A program made the translations under genes and the position numbers. Positions 19,212 through 28,175 of a DNA stretch of 64,000 nt are shown in pieces. The stretch lies in contig JASJDC010000012.1 of NCBI GenBank assembly GCA_030065235.1, positions 36,872 through 100,871 on the forward strand, read 5' to 3'. The first letter of the stretch is position 1; each line of letters opens with the position of its first letter. The notes under the pieces were generated by a model. It did no database searches. It worked only from the letters and a program-made list of their open reading frames with translations, and was not told where the DNA came from. The DNA is from Alphaproteobacteria bacterium (GTDB lineage Bacteria > Pseudomonadota > Alphaproteobacteria > UBA8366 > Aestuariispiraceae).

Positions 19212-19553
19212 CTAAACCACCTCGATCCGGCTGACGCGCAGGTCGTCGCCGCCGACCGTGTGCAGCGCCGTTTCGCCGCAATGGGGACAGGGGTCGCCCA
19301 GCTGCGTCATGGTCGCTTCCTTGTCGCAGGCGAGACAACGGGCCTCGGCCGGGACCGTATCGATCTGAAGCGTAGCGTTCTCGACAACCGTCCCGTGCAT
19401 CGCGATGGCGAAGGCGAATCGCAGAGCCTCCGGATCGACGCACGAAAAGGGGCCCATCTCCAGCCAGACCCGATTGACATGGGCGAAGCCATCTGTGCGC
19501 ACCTTCTCTTCGAGCATGTCCCGAATATGCTCGCAGAGCGACAGTTCATGCAT
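19212..19553 (-). CDS. hypA: hydrogenase nickel metallochaperone HypA
   Basis: Delivers nickel during NiFe hydrogenase maturation (113 aa, normal length). The N-terminal MHELSLCEHI carries the nickel-binding His2. The zinc site is formed by CLAC and CPHC. It overlaps the end of the protease gene and closes the hydrogenase group. HypB-F genes are not in the window, so maturation depends on genes elsewhere. Confidence 0.92.
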   Translation of the reverse strand: MHELSLCEHIRDMLEEKVRTDGFAHVNRVWLEMGPFSCVDPEALRFAFAIAMHGTVVENATLQIDTVPAEARCLACDKEATMTQLGDPCPHCGETALHTVGGDDLRVSRIEVV

Positions 19554-20031
19554 GGGCGAGCGCCAAGCCGCCAGTCGGCGCCGAAATCGGCGTCTCGGTG
19601 AGCCAAGCCTGAAAGAAGTCTTGCGCCGCGCGGAGATTGGCCTCGGCGATTCGGCTCAACCCTTCCTTCACGTCGCCGAACTCATGACCGGCGACGCCGA
19701 GCACGAACCCTTCCGGCGCGGCCCCATAAAGCGTCCGGGTCAGAGCGAGGACGGCGGCTGGGCTTAGGCTGTGGCTGCCGAGATTGGCGTCGGCGGCGGG
19801 CGCGACCGGACCGAAGCTGTAGGGCGCATCGGCGTTCATCATCGCGTCGACGAACACTACCCGGTCGGCCTCGGCGATCAGCAGCGCGTGGTCGACGGTC
19901 AGTTGATAGTCGGTCTTGACGGCGAGGCCCGGAAACGCCGCGTCTTCCGCCCAGGCGGCGAAGGCGGGGCCGAGCCCGTCGTCGCCCCGTCCCGGATTGC
20001 CATAGCCGATCAACTGGATCGGACGGGTCAT
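19546..20031 (-). CDS. hoxW: hydrogenase maturation protease
   Basis: Endopeptidase that trims the C-terminal tail of the hydrogenase large subunit after nickel insertion (161 aa). The GYGNPGRGDDGLGPAFA start, with the metal-binding acidic residue, is diagnostic of the HycI/HoxW family; VVFVDA and GVAGHEFGD are further conserved segments. It overlaps hoxH by four bases, which supports HoxH as its substrate. The symbol is given by context. Confidence 0.88.
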   Translation of the reverse strand: MTRPIQLIGYGNPGRGDDGLGPAFAAWAEDAAFPGLAVKTDYQLTVDHALLIAEADRVVFVDAMMNADAPYSFGPVAPAADANLGSHSLSPAAVLALTRTLYGAAPEGFVLGVAGHEFGDVKEGLSRIAEANLRAAQDFFQAWLTETPISAPTGGLALAHA

Positions 20032-21470
20032 GCGTCGCGCGTCCGGCTGTCGATCATCGCGCCGTCTGCATCGAAGAGTTCGACCTGCAGCGGCATCTGG
20101 CCGAGCGCGTGGGTGGCGCAGGACAGGCAGGGATCGTGGGCGCGGATCGCGACCTCGATATGGTTCAGCATGCCTTCTGTGATCGTCTGGCGGCCGGAGA
20201 TCACCTTGTCGGCGACATCCGTCACCGCCCGGTTCATGCCTTCGTTATTGTGGGTCGTCGAGACGATCAGGTTGCAGTAAGTGACCTGATCCTTCTCATC
20301 GACCTTGTAATGATGGATCAGGTTGCCGCGCGGGGCTTCGATCATGGCGATCCCTTCCTCGCGCCGATCGCCTTTGGCTTGCAGGTCGGTTCCCTGCAGG
20401 TCCGGATCGTGCAGCAATTCGCGGATCTTCTCGACGCAATGCACCACCTCGATCATCCGGGCCCAATGGTTGGCCAGGATCGCATGGGTCGCGCCCCCGG
20501 AATTCGTCGCTATCAACTCGTCGCGCGCGGCGTTGGCCAGCGGCGTGTCGATGAAGTCGACCGTATCCATGCGCGCCAGCGGCCCGACCCGGTACCAGCC
20601 TTTCTCCGGCCCCAACTCCTTGATGTAGGGGAATTTCATGTAGGACCAGGACCGCACATCTTCGACCAGGACTTCGTGATATTTGGTATAGTCCAACTGA
20701 TCGAAAATCGTCCCGCCCCAGATATCGATGGCGCGTAGATTACCGTGATAGAGGTCGAGCGCGCCGTCCCCTTCGCGGACCAGAGACATGTAGTGAGACG
20801 GGAAGGCGGCGAAGCCCAGCACCAGATCGGGATGCGACAAGGTATAGTCGCGGGCCAACGCCAAGCTCTCCAGCGCCCAGGCCTCCATCTGTTCGATATC
20901 CTTGAGGAATTGGTCGCGGGTCGCGATCGGCAGGTTGCGGTTGACGCCGCCCGGGATCGCGGCGGTGCCGTGAATCTTTTTCCCCGCCGTCGCCTCGATA
21001 ATGTCCTGCCCGAATTTCCGCATCAGGATCGCGCGGCGGCCAAGCTCCGGCTTCTCCCGGATCACCTCGAAGATATTACGCTTCTCCGCCGGCGCGTCGA
21101 ACCCGAACAGCAGGTCGGGTTCCGCCAGATGGAAGAAATGCAGCACATGGCTCTGCATGACCTGGCCGTAATGCATCAGCCGCCGCATCTTTTCCGCGGT
21201 CGGCGGCAACTCGTCGACCCCGGCGATCATGTCCATCGCCTTGGCGGCCGCGAGATGGTGGCTGACCGGGCAGATACCGCACAGACGCTGGACGATGACC
21301 GGCACCTCCCACATCAGCCGTCCGCGGATGAAACGCTCGAAGCCGCGGAATTCGACGATATGCAGCCGCGCCTCGTCGACCATGCCCTCCTTGTCGAGAT
21401 GCACGGTTACCTTGCCGTGGCCCTCGACCCGGGTCAGAGGCGAGATTTCGATTAGTCTCGGTTCGGCCAT
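20028..21470 (-). CDS. hoxH: NAD-reducing NiFe hydrogenase large subunit
   Basis: Carries the NiFe active site of a group 3d-like bidirectional hydrogenase (480 aa). The four cysteine ligands are visible: Cys64 and Cys67 in RLCGICPVSHH, and Cys448 and Cys451 in DPCLSCATHA. A 26-residue tail after His454 should be removed by the adjacent maturation protease, so a nickel-dependent enzyme is expected. It follows hoxY by 30 bases. The reaction is H2 with NAD to NADH, in either direction depending on redox state. Confidence 0.93.
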   Translation of the reverse strand: MAEPRLIEISPLTRVEGHGKVTVHLDKEGMVDEARLHIVEFRGFERFIRGRLMWEVPVIVQRLCGICPVSHHLAAAKAMDMIAGVDELPPTAEKMRRLMHYGQVMQSHVLHFFHLAEPDLLFGFDAPAEKRNIFEVIREKPELGRRAILMRKFGQDIIEATAGKKIHGTAAIPGGVNRNLPIATRDQFLKDIEQMEAWALESLALARDYTLSHPDLVLGFAAFPSHYMSLVREGDGALDLYHGNLRAIDIWGGTIFDQLDYTKYHEVLVEDVRSWSYMKFPYIKELGPEKGWYRVGPLARMDTVDFIDTPLANAARDELIATNSGGATHAILANHWARMIEVVHCVEKIRELLHDPDLQGTDLQAKGDRREEGIAMIEAPRGNLIHHYKVDEKDQVTYCNLIVSTTHNNEGMNRAVTDVADKVISGRQTITEGMLNHIEVAIRAHDPCLSCATHALGQMPLQVELFDADGAMIDSRTRDA

Positions 21471-21500
21471 GCCGCGATGCTCCCGACCGACGCCGTCGCG

Positions 21501-22094
21501 TCAGTCAAATTTGATCGTTTCGCGTTCGAAGCCGCGAAACTTGCCGGTCAGTAATTTGCTCAAGGTCTCGAAGATCACATCGCCCGTCGGGGCGCAGCCG
21601 GGGATTTGATAATCCATCTCGACCACTTCAGAACAGGCGTAGACCTTGTCCAACAGAAGCGGCAGGGCCGGATCGTTGGGGATGTTGTGCGTCTTGTTGC
21701 GGATATAGCGGCCGGTGATATAGGCCTCTTCCAGGCATTCTCGCAGCGGTTCGTCGGAATGCATGATGGCGTTGCGCATGGCCGGCAGCCCGCCCATGAT
21801 CGCGCATTGGCCGAGGCCGATCAGGATATCGCAGTTCTCGCGGAAATCCTGAAGCACATGCACGTTTTCCTCGTTACAGCAGCCTCCTTCAATAATGCCG
21901 ATATCGCAGCGCTTGGTGAATTTCTTGATGTCGGTCAGCGGCGAGCGGTCGAACTCGACCAGCGCCATCAGGTCGATGAGCCGTTCATCAATGTCCAGGA
22001 TCGCCATATGACAGCCGAAACAGCCGGCGAGCGATGCCGTCGCGATGCGGGCTTTCGGCAGATCGGCGGCCGGCGCGTCTTGACTGTCAGGCAT
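21501..22094 (-). CDS. hoxY: NAD-reducing NiFe hydrogenase small subunit
   Basis: Small subunit (197 aa) that holds the proximal 4Fe-4S cluster next to the NiFe site. Likely ligands lie in GCFGCH (Cys25, Cys28), LGQCAIMGG (Cys97) and IPGCAP. It is the short soluble form without a Tat signal or a second ferredoxin domain, as in HoxY. It overlaps hoxU by eight bases. Confidence 0.91.
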   Translation of the reverse strand: MPDSQDAPAADLPKARIATASLAGCFGCHMAILDIDERLIDLMALVEFDRSPLTDIKKFTKRCDIGIIEGGCCNEENVHVLQDFRENCDILIGLGQCAIMGGLPAMRNAIMHSDEPLRECLEEAYITGRYIRNKTHNIPNDPALPLLLDKVYACSEVVEMDYQIPGCAPTGDVIFETLSKLLTGKFRGFERETIKFD

Positions 22095-22800
22095 TGCGTT
22101 TCTCGCTGATCTTGCGGCCGATCAGGCCTTTGTCGAACTCGCGCTCGCCGATCGGGGTCACGAAACCGACACGTTTTCGGATGATGCAGCCGACAGGGCA
22201 GACCTCGTCGGAAATCGCGAAATCGGTGATTTCGGCGTCGGTATGGGCCAGGTCGGGGCCGTTGGCGGCGACATGGCGGTGAATGCCGCGCCCGACATAG
22301 CCGAACACGCCCTTCTGATCGACATCTTGAGAGGCGCGGATGCAGCGGCCGCAGGAGATGCAGCGGTTGGTGTCCAGCGCGATATCAGGATGGGAGGCGT
22401 CGACCGGCCGGCAGGGTTCGAGATAGGGGAAGCGCGTCGGCTCGGTCATATCTAACCGATAGGCCATCGCCTGCAACTCGCAATTGCCGCTGGCCTCGCA
22501 GATCGGGCAGAGATGGTTGCCCTCGTGGAAAAGCATCTCGACCAAGTCGCGGCGCAGCTTGTTGATATGCGGCGTCTCGTTTTCGACCGCGAGGCCCGGT
22601 TCGGCCGGTTGCGTGCAGGCCGACACGCTGCGGCCCGCCGCCTTCACGGTGCAGACTCGGCAGCCGCCTTGGTGGCGCAGCCCCTCATGATCGCAGAGGC
22701 GCGGAATGTAGACGCCGGCCGCGTCGGCCGCCTCCATGATCGTCTGCCCCTCTTTGGCCGGGATTTCGATCTCGTCGATGGTGAAGGTGAAATCGCTCAT
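22087..22800 (-). CDS. hoxU: NAD-reducing hydrogenase diaphorase small subunit
   Basis: NuoG-like electron-transfer subunit (237 aa). Order: a plant-type 2Fe-2S domain (Cys36, Cys47, Cys50, Cys62), a NuoG-type His/Cys cluster site in FHEGNHLCPICEASGNC, then a ferredoxin-like segment with CISCGRC and CPVGC. The ATG at 22800 overlaps the hoxF stop; the frame remains open further upstream but lies within hoxF. It links the flavin module to HoxY-HoxH. Confidence 0.92.
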   Translation of the reverse strand: MSDFTFTIDEIEIPAKEGQTIMEAADAAGVYIPRLCDHEGLRHQGGCRVCTVKAAGRSVSACTQPAEPGLAVENETPHINKLRRDLVEMLFHEGNHLCPICEASGNCELQAMAYRLDMTEPTRFPYLEPCRPVDASHPDIALDTNRCISCGRCIRASQDVDQKGVFGYVGRGIHRHVAANGPDLAHTDAEITDFAISDEVCPVGCIIRKRVGFVTPIGEREFDKGLIGRKISEKRNA

Positions 22801-24653
22801 TGGCTGAAATCCCTGTCGAACACATAGGACCGGCGTTTGGCGAGTTTGCGCGCGCCGTCGATTGCAGACTGGATGTCGAACGTATCCCGGATCCGGTCTT
22901 TCGACGGTTTCGCCATGGCCGAGTAGACCAGCGGGAAATTCTCGAGCGTTGAGAGGATCGGATTGGGCGAGGTCATGCCCAGACCGCACCGGCTGGTCTC
23001 GATGATCGTGCCGGACAGGTCTTTGAGGTAGGCGATGTCCTCGGGATTGGCCAAGCCCTCACGGAATTTCGCGACCGCCTTCTGCAAAAGGACGTTGCCG
23101 ACCCGGCAGGGCGTGCAATAGCCGCAGCTCTCATGCACGAAGAAGGACATGTAGTACTCGACGATCTCCAGAACGTTTCGGTCCTTGGAGAAGACGGTGA
23201 TGGCGCCGCCGGTCGCCAGATCGTCGAAAGTGAGTTTCCGGTCGAATGTGTCGCGCGCGATCATGGCGCCGCTGGGGCCGCCGACCAGGACCGCCGCCGC
23301 GTCCTCGCCGCCCGCCATCTCCAGCAGCTCCTTGAGCGACAACCCGTAGGGCAACTCATAGATGCCGGGATTCAGGCAGTCGCCGGAGACGCTGAACAGT
23401 TTCGTGCCGTGGCTGCCTTCGGTCCCCATATCGAAGAACCATTTGGACCCGCGATCCAGGATGCGGGCCGCGTGGCACAGGGTTTCGACATTGTTGACCA
23501 CCGTCGGAAAGCCGAGATAGCCGCGCGTCACCGGGAAGGGCGGGCGCGTCTTCGGTTCGCCAGGCAAGCCTTCGCAGGAGCTGATCAGCGCGCCTTCCTC
23601 GCCGCAGATATAGGCCCCGGCGCCGAGCTGCAGCCTTATGTCGAAATCGAACCCGTCGACCCCCATGATCCCGTCGCCCAGCAAGCCGCGCGCGCGCCGG
23701 TCCGCCAGGACCTCCTCCAGCAAATCGCGCAAATAGATATACTCGCCCCGAAGATAGAGGAGGCCTTCGCGCGCCCCGACCGCGCGGGCGGCGATGGTCA
23801 TGCCTTCGATCAGAAGGTGAGGGCGTTCGGTTAGCAACACGCGGTCTTTGAAGGTGCCCGGTTCGCCCTCGTCGGCGTTGCAGATCACGAAGCGCCGCTC
23901 GGCTTCGGTCTCGGCGGCGAAACGCCACTTGCGCCCGGTCGGAAAGCCGGCGCCGCCGCAACCGCGCAGCCCGCTATCTTCCAATTCCTTGATGATGCGG
24001 GACGGGGTCAGGTCCAGCGCGTTCTTCAATCCCGCATCCGGCGCAGCCGGCCCCAACAGCACCGCGCCGGCGTGTCGGATATTATTCTCGACCATGGTGA
24101 CGGCGCGTTGATGCGGCGTCAGGTCGTCAAAATCGGGCGAGATCAGGTCTTCCGGGCGTTTCCCGGATTTCAGCGCCGCGACGAGGGCGCGCGTCTTTTC
24201 CGGCGTCAGGTTGGTGACGATCACGTCATTGATCATCGCCGCCGGCGCCTGGTCGCACATGCCGATGCAGGGCGTGTATTCCAGAGAAAAGCCGCCGTCG
24301 GACGTCGTCTCGCCGATCCCGATCCCCAGCGCTTTCTCAAAGCTCTCGGTGACCTCGGGCAGCCCGGCGAACTGATCGACGATGTCGTCGCACAGTCGGA
24401 TCGTGATGCGTCCTTTGGGCGCCAGCGAGAGAAAGGCGTAGAAGCTGGCGACGCCTTCGACCGCGATCTGCGTCAGGCCGGTCTTCTCGGCGACGGTCTG
24501 CATCGTCTCGCGCGCGATCCAGCGAAACCGGTCCTGGACGTCCCGCAAGATGTCGAGCATCCGGTGCGGGTCGTTGTCATAGGAATCGCAGATCTGCGCG
24601 ACCTGATCTTGATAGCCGGAGGCCGGCGCCCCGGCCGTTTCCCCCGCCGTCAT
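22797..24653 (-). CDS. hoxF: NAD-reducing hydrogenase diaphorase, HoxE-HoxF fusion
   Basis: Flavin subunit of the NAD-linked hydrogenase (618 aa). Residues about 12-165 form a NuoE/HoxE-like thioredoxin-fold domain. The rest is NuoF-like: FMN/NAD-binding LRGCGGAGFPTGRKW at about 229-243, then ESCGYCTPCRVG and TSRCGLG for a 4Fe-4S cluster. In the N-terminal domain three cluster cysteines are visible (88, 129, 133). The position expected for a fourth in a C-x4-C motif is Asp93. It is first in the operon, followed by hoxU, hoxY, hoxH, protease and hypA. No separate hoxE is needed. Confidence 0.91.
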   Translation of the reverse strand: MTAGETAGAPASGYQDQVAQICDSYDNDPHRMLDILRDVQDRFRWIARETMQTVAEKTGLTQIAVEGVASFYAFLSLAPKGRITIRLCDDIVDQFAGLPEVTESFEKALGIGIGETTSDGGFSLEYTPCIGMCDQAPAAMINDVIVTNLTPEKTRALVAALKSGKRPEDLISPDFDDLTPHQRAVTMVENNIRHAGAVLLGPAAPDAGLKNALDLTPSRIIKELEDSGLRGCGGAGFPTGRKWRFAAETEAERRFVICNADEGEPGTFKDRVLLTERPHLLIEGMTIAARAVGAREGLLYLRGEYIYLRDLLEEVLADRRARGLLGDGIMGVDGFDFDIRLQLGAGAYICGEEGALISSCEGLPGEPKTRPPFPVTRGYLGFPTVVNNVETLCHAARILDRGSKWFFDMGTEGSHGTKLFSVSGDCLNPGIYELPYGLSLKELLEMAGGEDAAAVLVGGPSGAMIARDTFDRKLTFDDLATGGAITVFSKDRNVLEIVEYYMSFFVHESCGYCTPCRVGNVLLQKAVAKFREGLANPEDIAYLKDLSGTIIETSRCGLGMTSPNPILSTLENFPLVYSAMAKPSKDRIRDTFDIQSAIDGARKLAKRRSYVFDRDFSQ

Positions 24654-24873
24654 GACGCGCTCAATCCCCGGTCGCGCGCGGGCCAGCGTCGGGCCGCCGT
24701 GTTTAATACACGGATCATTAACTTTCCTCGCGTAAATACCTGCCTAACTAACAAGTATCGTTCCTCCAAAGGAGCGACATTGATTTGCATCAGCATCGGG
24801 GCTGGCGGCTGAAAGATGATCCTTGAGGCTTCCGGCGGCGTATCTAAATACGCAATACTTTTGGGGATTTGAT
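24654..24873. promoter_or_regulatory. divergent intergenic region upstream of hox and an ABC operon
   Basis: These 220 bases separate the minus-strand hox operon from the plus-strand ABC genes and must hold both promoters. A locally AT-rich part around 24700-24780 is the best place for them. I cannot assign -35/-10 boxes or a regulator site with confidence; no clear FNR or sigma-54 motif is seen. Confidence 0.4.
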
Positions 24874-25596
24874 ATGGCGCTTGTTTTGGACCTTGCCGAC
24901 GGGGCGCAGCGTGCGCAGGCGGCGCCGGCGGAAACCGTCGTCTCCTTGACCCAGGCGCGTTTGTCCTATCCGTCGCCGGAGGGCGAAGTTTCCGTCTTGC
25001 GCGGGATTGATATTCAATTGGCCGCTGGCGAGATCACCGCCGTCACCGGCCCGTCCGGCTCCGGCAAATCGTCCCTGATCGCTGTGATCGGCGGGTTGGA
25101 GAAAGCCACCGGGGGCGACGTCGACGTGTTGGGCGTCGATCTTAACCAAGCCAGCGAATCCGTGCGAACCAACCTGCGCCGCCGCGATATTGGGATTGTT
25201 TTTCAGAGCTTTCATCTGATCCCCGCGATGACCGCCGTTCAGAATGCGGCGCTGCCGATGGTGTTGGCGGGCGAGACGGAAGCCGAAACCGCCGCTGCGC
25301 GGATGCTGGACCGAGTCGGGCTCGGCCATCGCTTGACCCACCGTCCGTCCGCCTTGTCGGGCGGCGAGCAACAGCGCGTCGCCATCGCGCGCGCCTTCGC
25401 CGCCAGTCCGCGGCTGGTGCTGGCGGACGAGCCGACAGGCAACCTTGATCAGGCGACAGGCGACGAGGTGGTGCGCGTGATGTTCGACCTTGTGCGCGAG
25501 ACTGGCGCCTCGATGCTCTTGGTGACCCACGATCCGGCGCTGGCGGAGAAATGCGACCGCACCATCGCGATCGATTCGGGACTGGTCCGGACATGA
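24874..25596 (+). CDS. ABC transporter ATPase, YbbA/LolD type
   Basis: ATPase of the MacB/LolD/YbbA class (240 aa from the ATG). Walker [10 protein letters not shown], signature [14 protein letters not shown] and Walker [13 protein letters not shown] are all present. The ATG at 24874 is used rather than an upstream TTG because residues from there match the usual family start and GGGG lies nearby. Its stop overlaps the permease start (ATGA). The pair probably handles envelope lipids or mechanotransmission-type work, not solute import. Confidence 0.9.
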   Translation: MALVLDLADGAQRAQAAPAETVVSLTQARLSYPSPEGEVSVLRGIDIQLAAGEITAVTGPSGSGKSSLIAVIGGLEKATGGDVDVLGVDLNQASESVRTNLRRRDIGIVFQSFHLIPAMTAVQNAALPMVLAGETEAETAAARMLDRVGLGHRLTHRPSALSGGEQQRVAIARAFAASPRLVLADEPTGNLDQATGDEVVRVMFDLVRETGASMLLVTHDPALAEKCDRTIAIDSGLVRT

Positions 25597-28133
25597 CCGC
25601 GACTGACAGGGCGCCGGCGCAAGCAACCCAACGTTTCGTCTTACGCCAATTGATCGCCGCGGAATGGGCCGCCGGCATTTTCGGCCTGCGCCTGTTCATG
25701 GCGTGCGTCGCCATTGCGACTTTCATGATGGGCGCCGTTTGGGCCCTTGGAGACGGGCTTTCGACGATGCTGGGTCGGGGCGGAGCCACGTTCTTGGGCG
25801 GCGATGTCGCTGTCACCATGACGAATGTTCCGCTTTCGGAAGAGACCAGGGACGCGATCGCCGGACTCGGCGTCCTGTCCGAGGTCGCCGAACTGCGGTC
25901 CTCGGCGCAATTTGAAGACGGGCGCGCCGCGGTCGAGGTCAAGGGCGTCGACGCGCTGTATCCGCTTTATGGATCGGTGCGCGTCGGGAGCGCCCGCGAT
26001 CTGGCGGACGTCTTGGCGGAGGAAGGCGCCCATCCTGGCGCGGTGGTCGAGCCCTCACTGTTGGCGCGTACCGGCGCCGAGGTCGGAGATGTGTTCCGTT
26101 TGGGCGACCGGACTTTCACAATAGCCGATACGCTCATCCTAGAACCGGATCGGCTGTCGGCCGGCCGTTTCATGGTCGGTCCGCGCGTTCTGGTGCGGCT
26201 CGATGTGTTGCAGGATAGCGGCCTGATCCAGCGCGGCTCATTGGCCGAATATCGGTATCGCGTGAAGGACGAAGCGGGGGCGCCGGAACTGCTGGTGGAA
26301 GCGGTGCGCGCGTTGCGTCCCGATTACGGTTGGGAGTTCGAAACGCCAAGCGACGCTGGCGACGTCGTTTTGCGGACCGTCGATCGGACAACGACTTTCC
26401 TCGGCATGGCGGGGATCGCCGCCTTCGCCATCGGCCTCTCAGGCGCCTGGGCCGCCGCCAAGGCTTGGGTGCGGCGCCGGGCGCGGACGATTGCGCTGTA
26501 TCGCCTGTCCGGCGCCACGCCCGGCATGGTTTTGGCGCTGCATGCGGCCATCATGGCGATGGCCAGCGCGGCGGGATTGGCGCTCGGCCTTGCAGCCAGC
26601 GCGGCGGTCGCCGCGCCGCTTCTGGAGGCGATCACGGCTTGGTTGAATGTCGCCTGGAGCGCTGCCGACGTTCTCACTCAACTGCTTAGCGTCGCCGGAA
26701 TTTTCGCAATCGGCTTGATCGGGGCCGGGTTGCTGGCGCTGTCAGGTGCGGCCCGGATCGCGCCGGGGGCGGCGATGCGCAGCGGCGATGCGCCGCTCCG
26801 CGCCGACCCGCGCCACGCCAGTATCGCCGTCGGGTTCCTCACCGCCTCGTTGGCCGCCGCGGCGCTCAGCTTGCCGATACCGGGATTGGCCGGGTTGGCG
26901 ACCTTGGGGCTGGGCGTGGCCGTTGGTCTTTTGACCCTTGCCGCGGGCGCCCTGGCGCGCCTCGTCGCTCGGCGACGGCCTAGGAGCTTCATCGGCGGGG
27001 TCGTCGTCCAGAGTTTGGGCGATACCGGGAACACCGCGACCCGCGCGATCGCAGTCGGTATCGGCATTTTCGGCGTCACCGCCATTGTGGCCGCGCAATC
27101 CTCGCTGACCCGAGCGCTAACGGATGAAATCCCGGATCGCGCGCCGGCGTTGGTTCTCCTGGATGTGCAGCCGGCGCAAGTGGCGGCGATAGAGGACCGG
27201 ATTGAGCGCGACCCAGGTCTAAGCGGACTGCAATCAAGCCCCTTCATGCGCATGACCCTCACGGCGGTAAACGGCGTTCCGGTGGAGCAGGCGCTGATCC
27301 GGCAAGACAAGTCCTGGGTGATCGAGGGTGATCGCAGCTTCGCTTGGAGCGCGGAGCCGACCGGGGCCGAGCTACTGGCCGGCGACTGGTGGGCGCCGGA
27401 CTATAGCGGCCCGCCCTTGATTTCGCCGGAAGAGGACTTGATGGAGGCGTTTGACCTGAAGGTCGGCGACACCATGACATACAGCGTGTTGGGGCGCAGT
27501 TTCACCTCCGAAGTCGTCAATATCCGGAAGGAATATCACCGCACCATGCGGCCGGAATTCCTGATGCTCGCGTCGCCTGACCCGTTTCGGGGCGCGCCGC
27601 ATACCTGGATCATGAGCCTGCAGGGCGAAAATGACATCGCCGTCGACAGTCTGATCCGTGACCTTGCCGCCGACTACCCGAATATCACCGCCATCGACGC
27701 CCGGCGCATCGTCGCGCAATTGCGCGACGTCATCAGCGGCGCGACATTCGCCTCATTCCTGATCGCCGCTCTGCTGGTGGTCGCGGGCGCCCTATCGCTC
27801 GCCGCCCTGGTCGCCTCGGACGTCGATTCCCGTCGGCAGGAGGCTTTGGTCTTTTCGCTGGTCGGGGCGTCTCGGCGCGAGGTCGCGATCGCTCGCCTGA
27901 CCGAGGCCGCCGCCATCGGCTTGATTGCGGCGGTGATCGGGGGTTTGACGGGCGGCGTCGGCGGGTATTTCGCCGTTACTGCGGCCTTGCGCATCGATTG
28001 GCAGCCGGGACTGGCCGCGCTGATCTTGCCTGTCGCGCTCGGAATCGCCGCCTCAGTCGCGGCCGGGATCGTCGGCGGGTTGGGGGCTGCGCCGCGCGGG
28101 CGCGGCCAGTTGATCCGGCAATTGACCGGCTAA
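25593..28133 (+). CDS. FtsX-type ABC permease, YbbP-like
   Basis: A large permease (846 aa from the ATG that overlaps the ATPase stop). It has an N-terminal helix, a periplasmic domain, a three-helix FtsX domain near residues 260-375, further hydrophobic segments near 400-520, a second periplasmic domain, and a C-terminal FtsX domain. This double-FtsX layout with an adjacent LolD-like ATPase fits YbbP-type systems. Substrate is unknown. A LolC/E role is less likely given the size. Confidence 0.88.
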   Translation: MTATDRAPAQATQRFVLRQLIAAEWAAGIFGLRLFMACVAIATFMMGAVWALGDGLSTMLGRGGATFLGGDVAVTMTNVPLSEETRDAIAGLGVLSEVAELRSSAQFEDGRAAVEVKGVDALYPLYGSVRVGSARDLADVLAEEGAHPGAVVEPSLLARTGAEVGDVFRLGDRTFTIADTLILEPDRLSAGRFMVGPRVLVRLDVLQDSGLIQRGSLAEYRYRVKDEAGAPELLVEAVRALRPDYGWEFETPSDAGDVVLRTVDRTTTFLGMAGIAAFAIGLSGAWAAAKAWVRRRARTIALYRLSGATPGMVLALHAAIMAMASAAGLALGLAASAAVAAPLLEAITAWLNVAWSAADVLTQLLSVAGIFAIGLIGAGLLALSGAARIAPGAAMRSGDAPLRADPRHASIAVGFLTASLAAAALSLPIPGLAGLATLGLGVAVGLLTLAAGALARLVARRRPRSFIGGVVVQSLGDTGNTATRAIAVGIGIFGVTAIVAAQSSLTRALTDEIPDRAPALVLLDVQPAQVAAIEDRIERDPGLSGLQSSPFMRMTLTAVNGVPVEQALIRQDKSWVIEGDRSFAWSAEPTGAELLAGDWWAPDYSGPPLISPEEDLMEAFDLKVGDTMTYSVLGRSFTSEVVNIRKEYHRTMRPEFLMLASPDPFRGAPHTWIMSLQGENDIAVDSLIRDLAADYPNITAIDARRIVAQLRDVISGATFASFLIAALLVVAGALSLAALVASDVDSRRQEALVFSLVGASRREVAIARLTEAAAIGLIAAVIGGLTGGVGGYFAVTAALRIDWQPGLAALILPVALGIAASVAAGIVGGLGAAPRGRGQLIRQLTG

Positions 28134-28175
28134 GCGCTCTTGCCCAGCGCAGGGGCGTTTCCCATCTCGGATGGT

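Noticed and set aside
25142..25942. Minus-strand frame opposite the YbbA/YbbP-like genes
   Set aside because: Covers the Walker motifs of the plus-strand ATPase and has no motif of its own.
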